Assembly: GCA_037043015.1 (NCBI GenBank)
Contig: CM073323.1
Coordinates: 23,526,758-23,590,757, forward strand
Direction of reading: 5' to 3'
Length of the DNA: 64,000 nt
From: Bryum argenteum
Taxonomy: Eukaryota; Streptophyta; Bryopsida; Bryales; Bryaceae
A program made the translations under genes and the position numbers. This document shows, in pieces, positions 1 through 9,977 of this stretch; position 1 is the first letter of the stretch, and every line of letters begins with the position of its first letter. The notes beneath the pieces were generated by a model. That model saw nothing but the letters and a program-made list of their open reading frames with translations. It was not told the origin of the DNA and ran no database searches.

Positions 1-1571
1 CAGGGTGGCTATGGCGCTGTCTATAAGGTAACATATGAAATTAAAGCCCTAAGGGATGTGCTTAACGACAAAAGTAAAAGGTTGTTCATAAATAGTGTAT
101 TGTGTATGTGTAGGGTGTGTTGCCGAATGGGAGTGAGGTGGCTGTGAAGCAGCTCTTTGCAAAACAATCACAGACGTGCTTAGATGCCTTCTCAAATGAG
201 GTTGTGCTCATCACTGGCATGAAGCACAGAAACTTGGTGAACCTTAGAGGATGTTGTCTCCGCGAGGGCTCAAGGATCTTGGTATATGAGTACGTCGACA
301 ACTACGATGTTAATCAGATTTTGCTCGGTAATTATGGCTCATCTTGCTCATCATTCTAATATGCATGTGCAATTTGTATGAGTAATCTTAGATAACATTC
401 TTATGTGATGTGCATGATGTACGGAGAAAAGGACCACGAAGGCAATTAGTGTCGTGGCCGTCAAGATTGAAGATATGTTTGGGTATAGCGCATGGTCTAC
501 ACTACTTACATGCGTTGGCTCACCCAAGAGTGATCCACCGAGATGTCAAAGCTAGCAACATCTTGTTGGACAAAAATCTAGAGCCCAAAGTGGCAGACTT
601 TGGATTGGCCTTGTTGTTTCCAGATGAGGAGAGCCATCTTATGACTGTGCACGTCGCAGGCACTAAGTAAGCTCCAAAGAATACCATCTTCTCTCACAAA
701 TGCATTTGCGTCGTAGATCTCGTTGTCCTTATACACAATAAATTCAAAGATGGACGAGATTATGATTAAAAAATAATCTTGAAATAGGTTTGGTACAATC
801 TCATCACCAAGTCATGGGTCCTTCAATGAACCAAGTCTTTTGATGTGTTGATGTATATCAATATGTGCAGGGGGTACTTAGCACCAGAATACGCAACACT
901 CGGCCAACTAAGCGACAAAGTGGACGTGTACAGCTTTGGGGTAGTGTGCCTAGAGATTATCAGTGGACGACTTAACATCGACGAGTCTTTGCCTCCCGAA
1001 CAAGTTTATCTCACACCTTGGGTTTGTACCGTATCTTTGCTCCTTAGTTCCAAACGATATTTTATCAAGTAAGATGAATTTTTGTCGAGAGCATTATTTT
1101 GTATAATGTAATCATGAGGCTGAAGGACTTGTGGTTTCATTATCCTCTTTGCAGGCATGGAAGCTGCACCAAGCAAACAAGCTTCTTGAGTTGGTAGATC
1201 CACTATTGCAATTCAACAATTCCGAAGAAGAGGAGGATGTGCAAAGGGTGATAAGAATTGCTCTCATGTGCACTCAAATCGCAAGCACGAGCCGGCCTTC
1301 CATGGGCCAAATTGTCTCCATGTTGCAAAGAGATACACCATCGGATACGCAAGCGGCATTGTATGGTGGAGAGTACGAGATGCGGTTCGATGTATCAAAG
1401 TGGACGCAAACTGCAAATGCAAGTGGTCTTACTCCAGTTTCGGAGGAAAATGGATCAAGCTCCTCTTTGTATGGTTTCAGCAGCGAAAGCCGACATATCC
1501 TCCAAGACCACAACAGCTCTGGTGCAAATAGCATTAATCATATTGAACTTAGTGACATCCGAGGGCGGTAA
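1..1571 (+). CDS. LRR receptor-like kinase, kinase-domain exons only (copy 1, possibly damaged)
   Basis: This is the 3' half of a plasma-membrane receptor-like Ser/Thr kinase; the window starts inside the glycine-loop exon (QGGYGAVYK). Inferred exons are 1-27, 114-327, about 426-666, 871-1021 and 1155-1571. Visible kinase motifs are the VAVK lysine, the HRDVKASN catalytic loop, DFGLA, and LAPEYA in the activation segment. The kinase resembles the plant LRR-VIII-2 group (family knowledge). It is closely related to the copies at 49919-55025 and 60091-64000 but lies in the opposite orientation and is more diverged. The acceptor of the third visible exon is abnormal: the homologous CAG is replaced by sequence around 421-427 whose only AG is one base out of phase. 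Splicing there would reach a TAG after a few codons. The other exons join in frame. It may be a pseudogene, or the base may be an assembly error. Confidence 0.85.
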
Positions 1572-2698
1572 AGTCTTGTCAATGTAACTTCCATGGCAAA
1601 TGTATATATAGCATAGCTTAGGCTGTTGAAAGTTCATCATGGCAAGCACTAGTCTACTGCTATTTCACACAAATGTACAGACAGTAGTAGAGCTGTATAG
1701 AATGTTAATAGTAATCAAAGTAGAATAAATGCCAGATAATGTTTTTTTTTACTCTTAAGCGTCCCCAATATCAAACAATAATTTAGGTTGGAGTGACTGG
1801 ACTGCTCTCAATGAGGCGTATCAGCACGGCAATGAAAGAAACACATTGAAAACGCGAAGAAGCAATTTTCAACAACAGTCTCTTATTCATGTGAACAAAC
1901 ATTCAGGAAGTGTACAAGACCCATGACATGAGACAATTATGCTACATGATTTTGTACAAGCACTCGGAGAAGTATAAACAAGTTCAGTAATTTGATATCA
2001 CCTTGACAAAAGCCTTCATTTACAACAGATTGATTACACATGGAAGCAATTTGTAACAATGGTCTCTTACTCATGTAAACGTAACATTCAGAAAGCATGT
2101 ACCATGGCATGACGTTGTACGATCGCTCCCCGGAACCGCATTCAGAAATATCACAGCACCAAATACAACATATTGAAGACACAAAGAAGCACTTTGTAAC
2201 AACGAGCTCTTGTTCGTGTACACAAACATGCACGAGGCCCACGGCACGAGGCAGTTATGGTACATGGTACTGTACAAGTACTCTCCAGAAACAATAACCA
2301 AGAAATATCACAGCAACGAAAGCCTTTGATGACAATAGATTGAAGGAACAAAACAAGAAGCAGTTTATGTAGAAGAAACATTCAGGAAGCAGAACATGGG
2401 CTCATTTTAGCATGCAACAAGGATCTCTTATTCATGTAAACAAAGCATGCACAATGCTTCATTGCGAGGCAGTTATGGTACATGATATTGTACAATACAC
2501 TCCCCGACCTACATGCTCCGAATCTCTTCCTGGGAGGCAACTGGCAAAAGATATTTCGCAATCACACCATTCTCATCAGCCAGTTCACCGAGATGAGCGC
2601 ACCTGTCTTGGCAGGACATCATCGATTCGTGCACGAATTAGTTCCCTGCTCAAACCGAGCAGGAGCAGCAGGAGAGCCAGGAAGAGCAGGTTGATCGA
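1572..2698. repeat. degenerate tandem repeat between convergent genes (about 1861-2515)
   Basis: This gap lies between the 3' ends of the kinase (+) and a ZIP gene (-). A possible AATAAA poly(A) signal for the kinase is near 1724. From about 1861 a unit recurs near 1861, 2045, 2187 and 2359-2410. Each unit has an AGCA-rich start, then CTCTTATTCATGTGAACA-like and AACATTCAGGAAG-like sequence, then TGGTACATG and TTGTACAAG stretches. Unit spacing varies from about 140 to 190 bp and copies are diverged. The short ORFs here are not conserved between units, so I call no protein. The repeats probably lie in or beyond the ZIP 3' UTR. Confidence 0.6.
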
Positions 2699-4418
2699 TC
2701 AGCCCCAGATCATGACAATGCCGATGAGGGAAGCGCCGAGCAAGGCAGCCAACCATCGCCAAACAGGGCGGTTGAGCGCCACATTCTTGACTGGCGTGTA
2801 TCCTTTGGCCAGCAAGTGGTTGATGGCAACGTAAATGAAGACTCCTGTGGCAATGCCCATGGAGAAAGCGTAGATCCAGTCGGCTGTTGCGCCCTCCGAG
2901 GTGGCGTCGATGATGATTCCAATCGCCACTCCGATCGGTGTGGAGATTGCGAATGCGAACGAGTAGAGTATGGTTTGTAGGAGTGGCCTGTTCGGCATCA
3001 TTCGTAGGAGGGCGATTCCCATTGCTACTGCTGCGAATACCTTGTGCAGGGAGACTGTCCATAGCGCTTTCCATACATCACCTGTAGTTGCTGCAAAAGC
3101 GAAAAAAGTAACAAAATTAGTAATGTTATTATATCTTTCATGTAACAGAATTGAAAGTGTTTGCTAGTGATCTTCACATACTACATTTCAAGTTTTCAAC
3201 TGTCAATACAAAGTACGACAACGGTGATACTTAAAAGTAGTTAACCTCTAATGAGGTGAGAATCAACCTGATTAAGAGCAATAATATCCATCCAAAACAT
3301 AATAGCAGACGACACGAGAATTAATTGATACAAAAGCAATCGAGATTGCAACTGAAATTACACGGAAACGAATACCGTAATACAAAACCATACTGCAATA
3401 TTGATTCACATGATCAAGTCTACGAATGACAACAATTTAAAGTATTCAGATGAGAGAGATAGGCAATACAAAAAGCAACACGATACACAAAGAGAGCATT
3501 AATCAGATAAAACTACACAGGACTAAGAAACGTAATACAAAACCCTGCTGCAACATTGATTGACACGATCAAATTTGAGAATGATAATAATTTCGAGAAT
3601 TCGAACGAGAGACACAGACCTGCTACGCCAATACAGATAAACACAAGCAAAGCATCATTCAAAACAAACCACACAGAAACAAAAACCGTGATACCAAACC
3701 CTATTACAGCATTGATCAAGTACCTGCAACGCCAATGGCAATGCCCTCGAAGACGGAATGGAAGCACAACGCCAAAATCAGCAAGAGCGCGTCACCAAGG
3801 TTAGCCGATTTCAACGCAGCCGCCTTCGTTTCCGCCACTGCAACCAACAATCAAAAAAAAAGCCATCAAACAACAAACTCAAAACCCTACAACTTGAACA
3901 AACAGAAACACATACAAGCTTCGCTTACAATTAGCAGCAGTCTCCACATCCGCAGTTGCGACTTTCGCATCAAGCTGCGAGCTCGCCCGACGATGCGCAC
4001 GTTGAATGAAGACATCGGTAAGCATGGTAAGGAGGTACCCCACGACAGCCAGCATCTCGCTGTAACCATAATACGAGCCCGGCTTCAGGCGGCGAAACAC
4101 GTCGTGCGAGTCACTAAGGAAGTGGATCATGGCGGTGGCTAAAAAGACCCCGCCTGCGAACTGGGTACCCAGCACGAGAAACGTCTCGTTCCATCGGAAG
4201 AAGTAGGGGGAGATTCCGGAGAGGAAAGTGGCGAAGAAGACGATGATGAGTGCGTAGATTTTGGCCAGGATCAAGCTCTTCTCTCGGAGGTTTACTCCTT
4301 CGGGACCTTCGTGAGGGTGGCCTGCATGAGCTGATGCTAATGTGAGCTCCACCATTAGCCATACCAGCAACAGCATGCGCACCACTGCCAGGCGCTGCAA
4401 TCCTCCTGTTCTCGCCAT
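2699..4418 (-). CDS. ZIP-family metal transporter, ZIP2/ZIP11-like (paralogue A)
   Basis: This is a membrane transporter of divalent metals (Zn, and possibly Fe or Mn) into the cytosol, with a predicted length of 331 aa. Exons are 4418-3929, 3837-3724 and 3090-2699, and all joins are in phase. The chosen ATG at 4418 begins a clear signal peptide ([20 protein letters not shown]...). The frame stays open for about 390 bp upstream, but that stretch lacks family features and is probably 5' UTR. Several hydrophobic helices are visible. TM4 carries the ZIP signature [13 protein letters not shown] with the metal-ligand His and Glu, and TM5 carries [11 protein letters not shown]. The loop before TM4 is short and lacks the His-rich stretch of many ZIPs. 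The C-terminus ends IGIVMIWG. From family knowledge, this TM4-TM5 pattern and the SFAFAIS-P-IGVAIG segment point to the plant ZIP2/ZIP11 branch. A paralogue with nearly the same exon lengths lies at 8091-9243. Intron 2 is expanded by tandem repeats. Confidence 0.93.
3300..3740 (-). repeat. three tandem units of about 155 bp in ZIP-A intron 2
   Basis: Near-copies of a block reading, on the + strand, ACCGTAATACAAAACCCT followed by a GCAACATTGATT-like stretch and GATCA begin at about 3370, 3528 and 3680. The period is about 155 bp, and a partial unit may lie further left. The middle unit also carries a second copy of the exon-2 end plus donor (minus strand ATTGGCGTAGCAGGTC, at about 3618-3634) matching the true exon end at 3724-3736. 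The repeats therefore include exon-derived sequence and a decoy splice donor. Confidence 0.7.
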
Positions 4419-4980
4419 CGCTGCTGGATGATCGGTGATCGGATTGGAAGGGATTATGGGTTGTTGCGAGCGAATGTGGATTGTGGGATGTCCAGCATTG
4501 TTGTGTACGTTGTGAGTTAAATGATGATTGTTTCGGGGACTTATGATTGTTTGATTGCTTGCTGCATGTGAGTGATGGCGTTGTTGTTGGAGGCGGTGAG
4601 AGGAGGGGAGGTAGTACAAGAGTCTAGAAGTCTGGTTGTACTGCGTAGTACAAAAGGATAAGTTAAGACTTCCGTTCTTGGGTTGCTTGTACTGCCCCGG
4701 CCTTTCCTCGTTTAGTTCTCGTTTGCTTACATCCGTCCTTCTTATTGGTAAAGTATTCCGTTCTTCGGTGAGTGACTTTTGCCATTTTGGCAAAATGAAA
4801 GGTCTCTTCACACTTGCATTGCGGTGTTTGGGTTTTGGATAATAATTGTTTTCTTCACAAAATAGAGAGGAGAGAAGAGAAACTCATAATAATTTTGTCA
4901 TTTTAAGAGCAACTTTAGATCAATTCAATCTTCTTCATTACATTCCGTGTCCCATTATAATTGTTTAGTAGATTCTCTCA

Positions 4981-5325
4981 GATAGATAGATAGAAACTCC
5001 GGTCCCTTTCTAAGGGGCCGGCGTGAATGAAGTGTCCGTTCGTAATGCTAATATCCCGATGGCCACCGGACAAGGGGAAATTGGAACAATACTACTTCCC
5101 CCTCTCGAGGGTGGACACTATAACAACGCTAGTTTTTAGCCTAGTTACTAATGCCTTGAAGATACTTGACATAGTATCCCCACAAAGGGCTTTGAGGTAC
5201 CCATACAACAAGGTCCAAAGACCCCCACAATAGTTGGGTGGACTACGCCGGCATGGGAAATAGAACCCACAACCTCCTCATTGGGGGCCTAAGCCCTTAC
5301 CACCAAGCTAAGGCTTGTGGTGCCT
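4981..5325 (-). mobile_element. tRNA-derived SINE, full-length copy
   Basis: This is a member of a dispersed family also found at 20543-20902, 39233-39536 and 58465-58830. In minus orientation it begins GGCACCACAAGCCTTAG, with an A-box-like CTTGGTGGTAAGG and a B-box-like GGGTTCTATTTCCC. It ends in a TCTATC-type tail, read here as GATAGATAGATAG at the left edge. A 13-bp target-site duplication, GTAGATTCTCTCA, flanks it at 4968-4980 and 5326-5338. The open frames inside recur only because the element is repeated. It lies 563 bp upstream of the ZIP-A start codon. Confidence 0.9.
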
Positions 5326-5338
5326 GTAGATTCTCTCA

Positions 5339-8090
5339 AATCTATCTCATGAGGTAGATTATAGAGAATTTACTCGTCGATTATAATGGGACTGAGGGAG
5401 TATTTATGAACTTCTATCTTTTGTGGATCAATCAATGTTTTATTAATCGAGGAAAGGCATAGAAGGAGACATGCTTAGTAAAACGATTGTTGTATTATGA
5501 TTTTGATTCTTAAAGTTGAAGAATAATATGGGATGAAAAAATATATACCATAAGTAAAGGAGTACAGGTATGGAATGACAACATGCATCAACCCCTAAAG
5601 TTCTTGAAAAGCTAAAATGGCTTTTTGCGATCTTGGGTAGCCTAGATGAAGGGGCTTAAAGTAATAATTTTCTTTAAGACTTTTATCTGGACAGGTGCTC
5701 CATGTACTGCAAAGTATATGTAGTAAAATTTGCAAAACTAAACTCCAATTTTAGAACCTTCCCAAGTTCCGCAAGTATACAGAAAATAATCTTTTCCAGA
5801 GAGTAAACGGGGATTTCAACGACATTACCCAAACAACCTCTTCTCTTCTCTTCTCGCTTTCTTTCTTTTTTCGATTTTTTTTTTTTTTTTTTTTTTCTTT
5901 TCTTTTTTCTTTTTTCCTTATCTTTCTGACAATCAATGTATAATCGATTAATGAATGTATTATCAATTAATGAATGTATCATCAATTAATCAATGTTTTA
6001 TCAATTAAGAAATACATCTGTACCGAAGTAGCTGGCCCAAACAACTCAGACCTCTATCATTCTTCCTTCCTTGCAAACCATCAAGGTAAACTGAAAACAG
6101 GAAGATAAGACCACCTCAAGGAAGCAATGTGTTGTGAACTGCAACAACGACAAGTTTAGTCCACCGCAACTTTGGAACACTCAAGAGTCAACTACGAAAC
6201 TTCGCAACAGGTGGTTCACTCCGAGAGGATCGCAGTATAAGACAACAATTGTACTACGCAAAACCCAAGATGGAAGCAAAAAGCGGCAAAATCAAGTACA
6301 ATATAGAATAAGAAAGTATCAAACTATGTACTTCCCAGCAGTACAGAACAGTACAGTACAAGGGGAGTTGGTATGATGTACACTCGCATCTCCACTCGGA
6401 CATGAAAAACTAGCAAAACGACCTCCCAGCTGATGACCCGGAGCTAGCAGCTTTTCTCACAATATCAGTCTGTGTGGCTCTATGTTTGCTCATGGGGCGG
6501 AGACTTTCGAAAGGCAAGCGGGCGGGGACTTGTGAAACGAGTGTGCAGTGTTGTGGGGGAAGCGTGGATGGCGTCGAACAGCGTGTGTCTATGAAGCTTA
6601 CTTTTTCCTGCATTGCTCGCCTTTGGCGGCGAGGAGCCTGGTCAAGATGCCAAGTGGGAGGACGTTGACATGCTTCTTGTCTCAATAAAAAGTAAAGAAA
6701 CCAAAGCTCCGCATGGAAAAATTCTACGTCGTAACATTCTAATTCCGGCACTTCTTGAGCAGTCACTTTGTCTTTTTCACTCCAGCTCTCTCTACGGTGA
6801 CCTCCAGACGGCCATATCTATATCTCATTGACAATACATTATTTGATTCTCGAGAAATCTTGTTTTTCAACCTGTCTAATTAATTAGTTTATCCACCAAT
6901 TTTTGTCATGTTTCACCATGTGGATCTCAAGATATATTGAGTCAAAGAGTCACAAAGATGTCAATTTATGGTCGTTTGGAGCAATACGGGTTAAGAATGT
7001 ATAAGGGAAGGATGAGTTATGTCTTTTTAATCATCTTATGAAATGGTGATGATAAGGTTCCGAGAAAGTGGACAATCAGAGTATTGTATACTTTTAGTAG
7101 GATTGCCTTCATTTGGAAGGGTGGTTACTTACATTGAAGTTTGTTGTATATGGCCATAAAAATATCTTATAGCAATTTTTCCTTGTGCAACTACCATTAT
7201 TGATTTTCTTTCTTTGATTTTTGTGTTCTTTCTATTTTTGACTTCCTTGTTTGTCATTTTCTACAATGAATTCAATCGAACAAGTTTTCTTTGAATCACA
7301 ATGTTGTCTATGAACAATTGGATTGCGTGTCTTGATGTCTATGTTATCAACTATTAGCTCTAGGTTGTTGAAGTTAAAACAAAACTAGAAGGTGATTCAA
7401 ATCAATCCATTGAAGGTTGATGAAGAACGTTGAATTTCTATCCTGAGTTAATTTTAACTTAACATGTTATAAAATAGCTACATCAACTTTGATGACCAAA
7501 ATAAGCCTGATGAATGCACCTCATAAAAGGAGATGAAAAGAAATATCTCGCAAAAGTAAAGTGTTGGTTTGCATCAAGATAACGTGAAAACCAAGCCCTG
7601 AGACTTGGTCTAACAATGACATCTTTCTACAGAGACATCCGCTACGGCATCACAATACCTCACATCTCGACTTTTCCTACAGAAAATGTAACTTGAAGAT
7701 GTACTTAAAGATCCAAAGATGGACCCCAGTACCTAACAAATTACAATGCATCCAACAAAACAGAACCTTCCGCAAATTCATGGTGAGCAAAGTACATATC
7801 AGGAACAGAAACATCAACAGAGCATAGCAGCACATGCACATTGATAGTAGAAACGATCACCACTAACTGCAATCAGTCGCTTCTCAAGCAATTTGCATGA
7901 ATTGCGGCACCGGCTCAAAAGTCGAAGAGAAAGGAGATATGTATGTATATTTCACAGGAAACTTCAAAACTGTCCCTTCGACAGTACAAGCTAACAACCA
8001 CATTCCGAGAATGCTCAAAAACGTTTCTCATGTTTATGTACCGTTCATATGTACTAGACCACGATTCACTTGTATATACTGTACACAGAC
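5339..8090. other. intergenic region upstream of ZIP-A; no gene recognised
   Basis: A pyrimidine-rich low-complexity tract (TTTC/TTCT, then a T run) occupies about 5837-5925. Short TCAATTAATGAATGTAT-type repeats follow at 5937-6005. Two overlapping ORFs on opposite strands at 6410-6766 share no recognisable motif, so I do not call them. The rest is AT-rich with no RNA-gene signature that I can see. The right end, from about 7600, probably includes the ZIP-B 3' UTR and flank. Confidence 0.5.
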
Positions 8091-9243
8091 TTAGTCCCAG
8101 ATGAGGACGACTCCGGCGACGATGGAACCAAAGAGGACAGCCAGCCACCGGAAAACAGCTTGCTCACGATGAAGAAGCTTGTGATTATCCCAAGCCAGCA
8201 GATGGTTGATCACCACGTAAATGAACACACCTGTGCCGATGCCCATGAACACGGCGAAAATCCAGTCCCCGACAATGCCATACTCTGTAGTATTGATCAG
8301 AATACCAATAGCCACGCCCACAGACGTGGAGATGGCGAATGCGAATCCGGAAAGGATTGTGTTGAGCAGCTGCCGGGGTGATGCCAAACGAAGCACTACC
8401 ACGCCGAGACCTAGGGCGAGAATGAACTTGTGTAGTCCCACCATCCACATCTGCCTCCATGTCTCATCCACATATGCTGCAATCCCAAACTCAAACCATC
8501 TCAAAACGCGAAACTCAAACGATTCCAAAACTGAAACAATCTGAAAAAAAGAGTGCACAATCTGAGCGTGTAAATGCTCACCTGATACGCCAATTGCAAG
8601 CCCATCGAATACTGAATGGAAGCACAGCACCAATGTGAGCAACAACGTGTCGAAAAGCGTCATCGTTCTCAGAATTGCTGCCTTCGTTTCAGGACCTGCA
8701 CACAAGATTGGAACGGATCATGTCCTGGAATCTCAAAAAACGTGCAACAATGAAAAGAGAATGGAGTATGAGGTTACCTTCGGTGGCACTTTCGAGGTCA
8801 TCTTTGCTGAGCTGCTGGAAGGCGCGGTGGTGGTAGGTGCGATGGACAAGCACATCAGCAAGCATGGTAAGCAAGTAACCGATCATGGTGAACCCGGCGG
8901 TGAAGGAGTAAGCCTGATGTGGAAGCAGGTGCTTGAACGTCAAGTCGGAGTCCGAGAGGAAGTGCATCAGTGCGGATGTGAGGAAGACTCCGCCAGCGAA
9001 TTGGGTTCCCAGTAGCAAGAACGAGTTGCTCTTGCGGAAGAAGTAAGGAATTGCACTTCCAAAGAATGCCACAGCAAAGACGATGACCAGGGAGACAACC
9101 TTGGCTCGCACCAAGGAAGACCGTCTCAAATTCACTCCTGTATCCGAGCCCTCAACAGCATGCTCGGCATGTGCTGAGCAAAGCTCCACCAACGCCAGCA
9201 ACAACAACAACACCGAAAGACATGCCTTCCCAGCACGCGCCAT
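8091..9243 (-). CDS. ZIP-family metal transporter (paralogue B)
   Basis: This is a predicted divalent-metal importer of 321 aa. Exons are 9243-8778, 8695-8582 and 8476-8091, and all joins are in phase. It starts with a signal peptide (MARAGKACLSVLLLLLALVE). TM2-3 contain [23 protein letters not shown], and TM4 carries CFHSVFDGLAIGVS, with Asp in place of the Glu found in ZIP-A's HSVFEG. TM5 starts LHKFILALGLG. The C-terminus ends VAGVVLIWD. The middle exon is 114 nt in both paralogues and intron phases match, so the two arose by local duplication. B is the more diverged from the ZIP2/ZIP11 pattern, and the Glu-to-Asp change at a metal-ligand position may alter specificity (inference). It is divergently transcribed from the DnaJ gene, with 734 bp between start codons. 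Confidence 0.92.
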
Positions 9244-9977
9244 CGCTCACCTCACTTCTGCAAGCACCTCACTTCCTGTCAATGCAGCAAAAAGCACCTT
9301 ACTATTGTCAATTCCAACAAAAAGCACCACACTTCTGTCAATTGCGAGAATAAAAGCATCGAAAGCGAGCTTCTGTCAATTGCAACAAAAAAGAATCGAT
9401 ACCGAGCTATGACTACTGGCACCCTGTTTTCAGGAGATGCGCTGATTCCTTTCGTGCTGGTCCCACTTACAATGGATCCAATGCCGTGCGAGATTGTCGA
9501 CAATGAAGTTCCCGGGGCACCACGTCCAGAAGCTGAGGTACTGTATCCACTCATGAACATTGGCAAGGCTGGATAAGACGGGAAGAAGGTACGCAATATA
9601 CAGCGGAATGAGCTCTAAAGACATCTTGCCGAACGCGAGCAACGAACTAGGGTATGGTAATGGTAGGAGCAGCAGACGGGCTTAAGTGTTACTCAACAGT
9701 CAGTGGAAGTGCAGTGAAGAAGAGAGTGACAACAACGCCATAGCTGAAACCCCAGTTTAGCAACGAACAAGTCTCTTCTTCATCCAAACCTTTTTCTTTC
9801 TATCCACGGCTCCCCTACACCTTTTTCGCTTCTGCGCTTTAGGTTTAGTCCGATCATCTCCTCACACTCTATGCACGTGAGTGAACTCCTCACTTCTGGG
9901 TTTTAGGTACATGAATTGATTGCAATTGGAGATTAGGGTAAGCTTGGAATGTGGTAGTGGGTGAAGAGTTAGTGGCC
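9244..9977. promoter_or_regulatory. shared 5' region between ZIP-B and the DnaJ gene, with a short tandem repeat
   Basis: The region lies between divergent start codons and should contain both promoters and 5' UTRs. Four imperfect units of about 25-38 bp at 9262-9386 repeat AAAAGCACC followed by CTTCTGTCAATTGCAAC-like sequence, immediately upstream of the ZIP-B start. They are probably in its 5' UTR or core promoter. A 70-codon minus-strand ORF (9430-9642) has no family motif. I see no confident TATA box for either gene. Confidence 0.5.

Noticed and set aside
3879-4811. A 310-codon reading of ZIP-A starting at 4811
   Set aside because: The first 131 codons lack family features, whereas the ATG at 4418 starts a normal signal peptide. 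The end of this frame reads through the donor at 3928.
5683-5985. A Lys/Glu-rich 100-codon reverse frame
   Set aside because: It is produced by the T/C-rich low-complexity tract.
6410-6766. A 118-codon minus-strand ORF and an overlapping plus-strand ORF in the ZIP intergenic region
   Set aside because: No motif, no splice context and no paralogue in the window.
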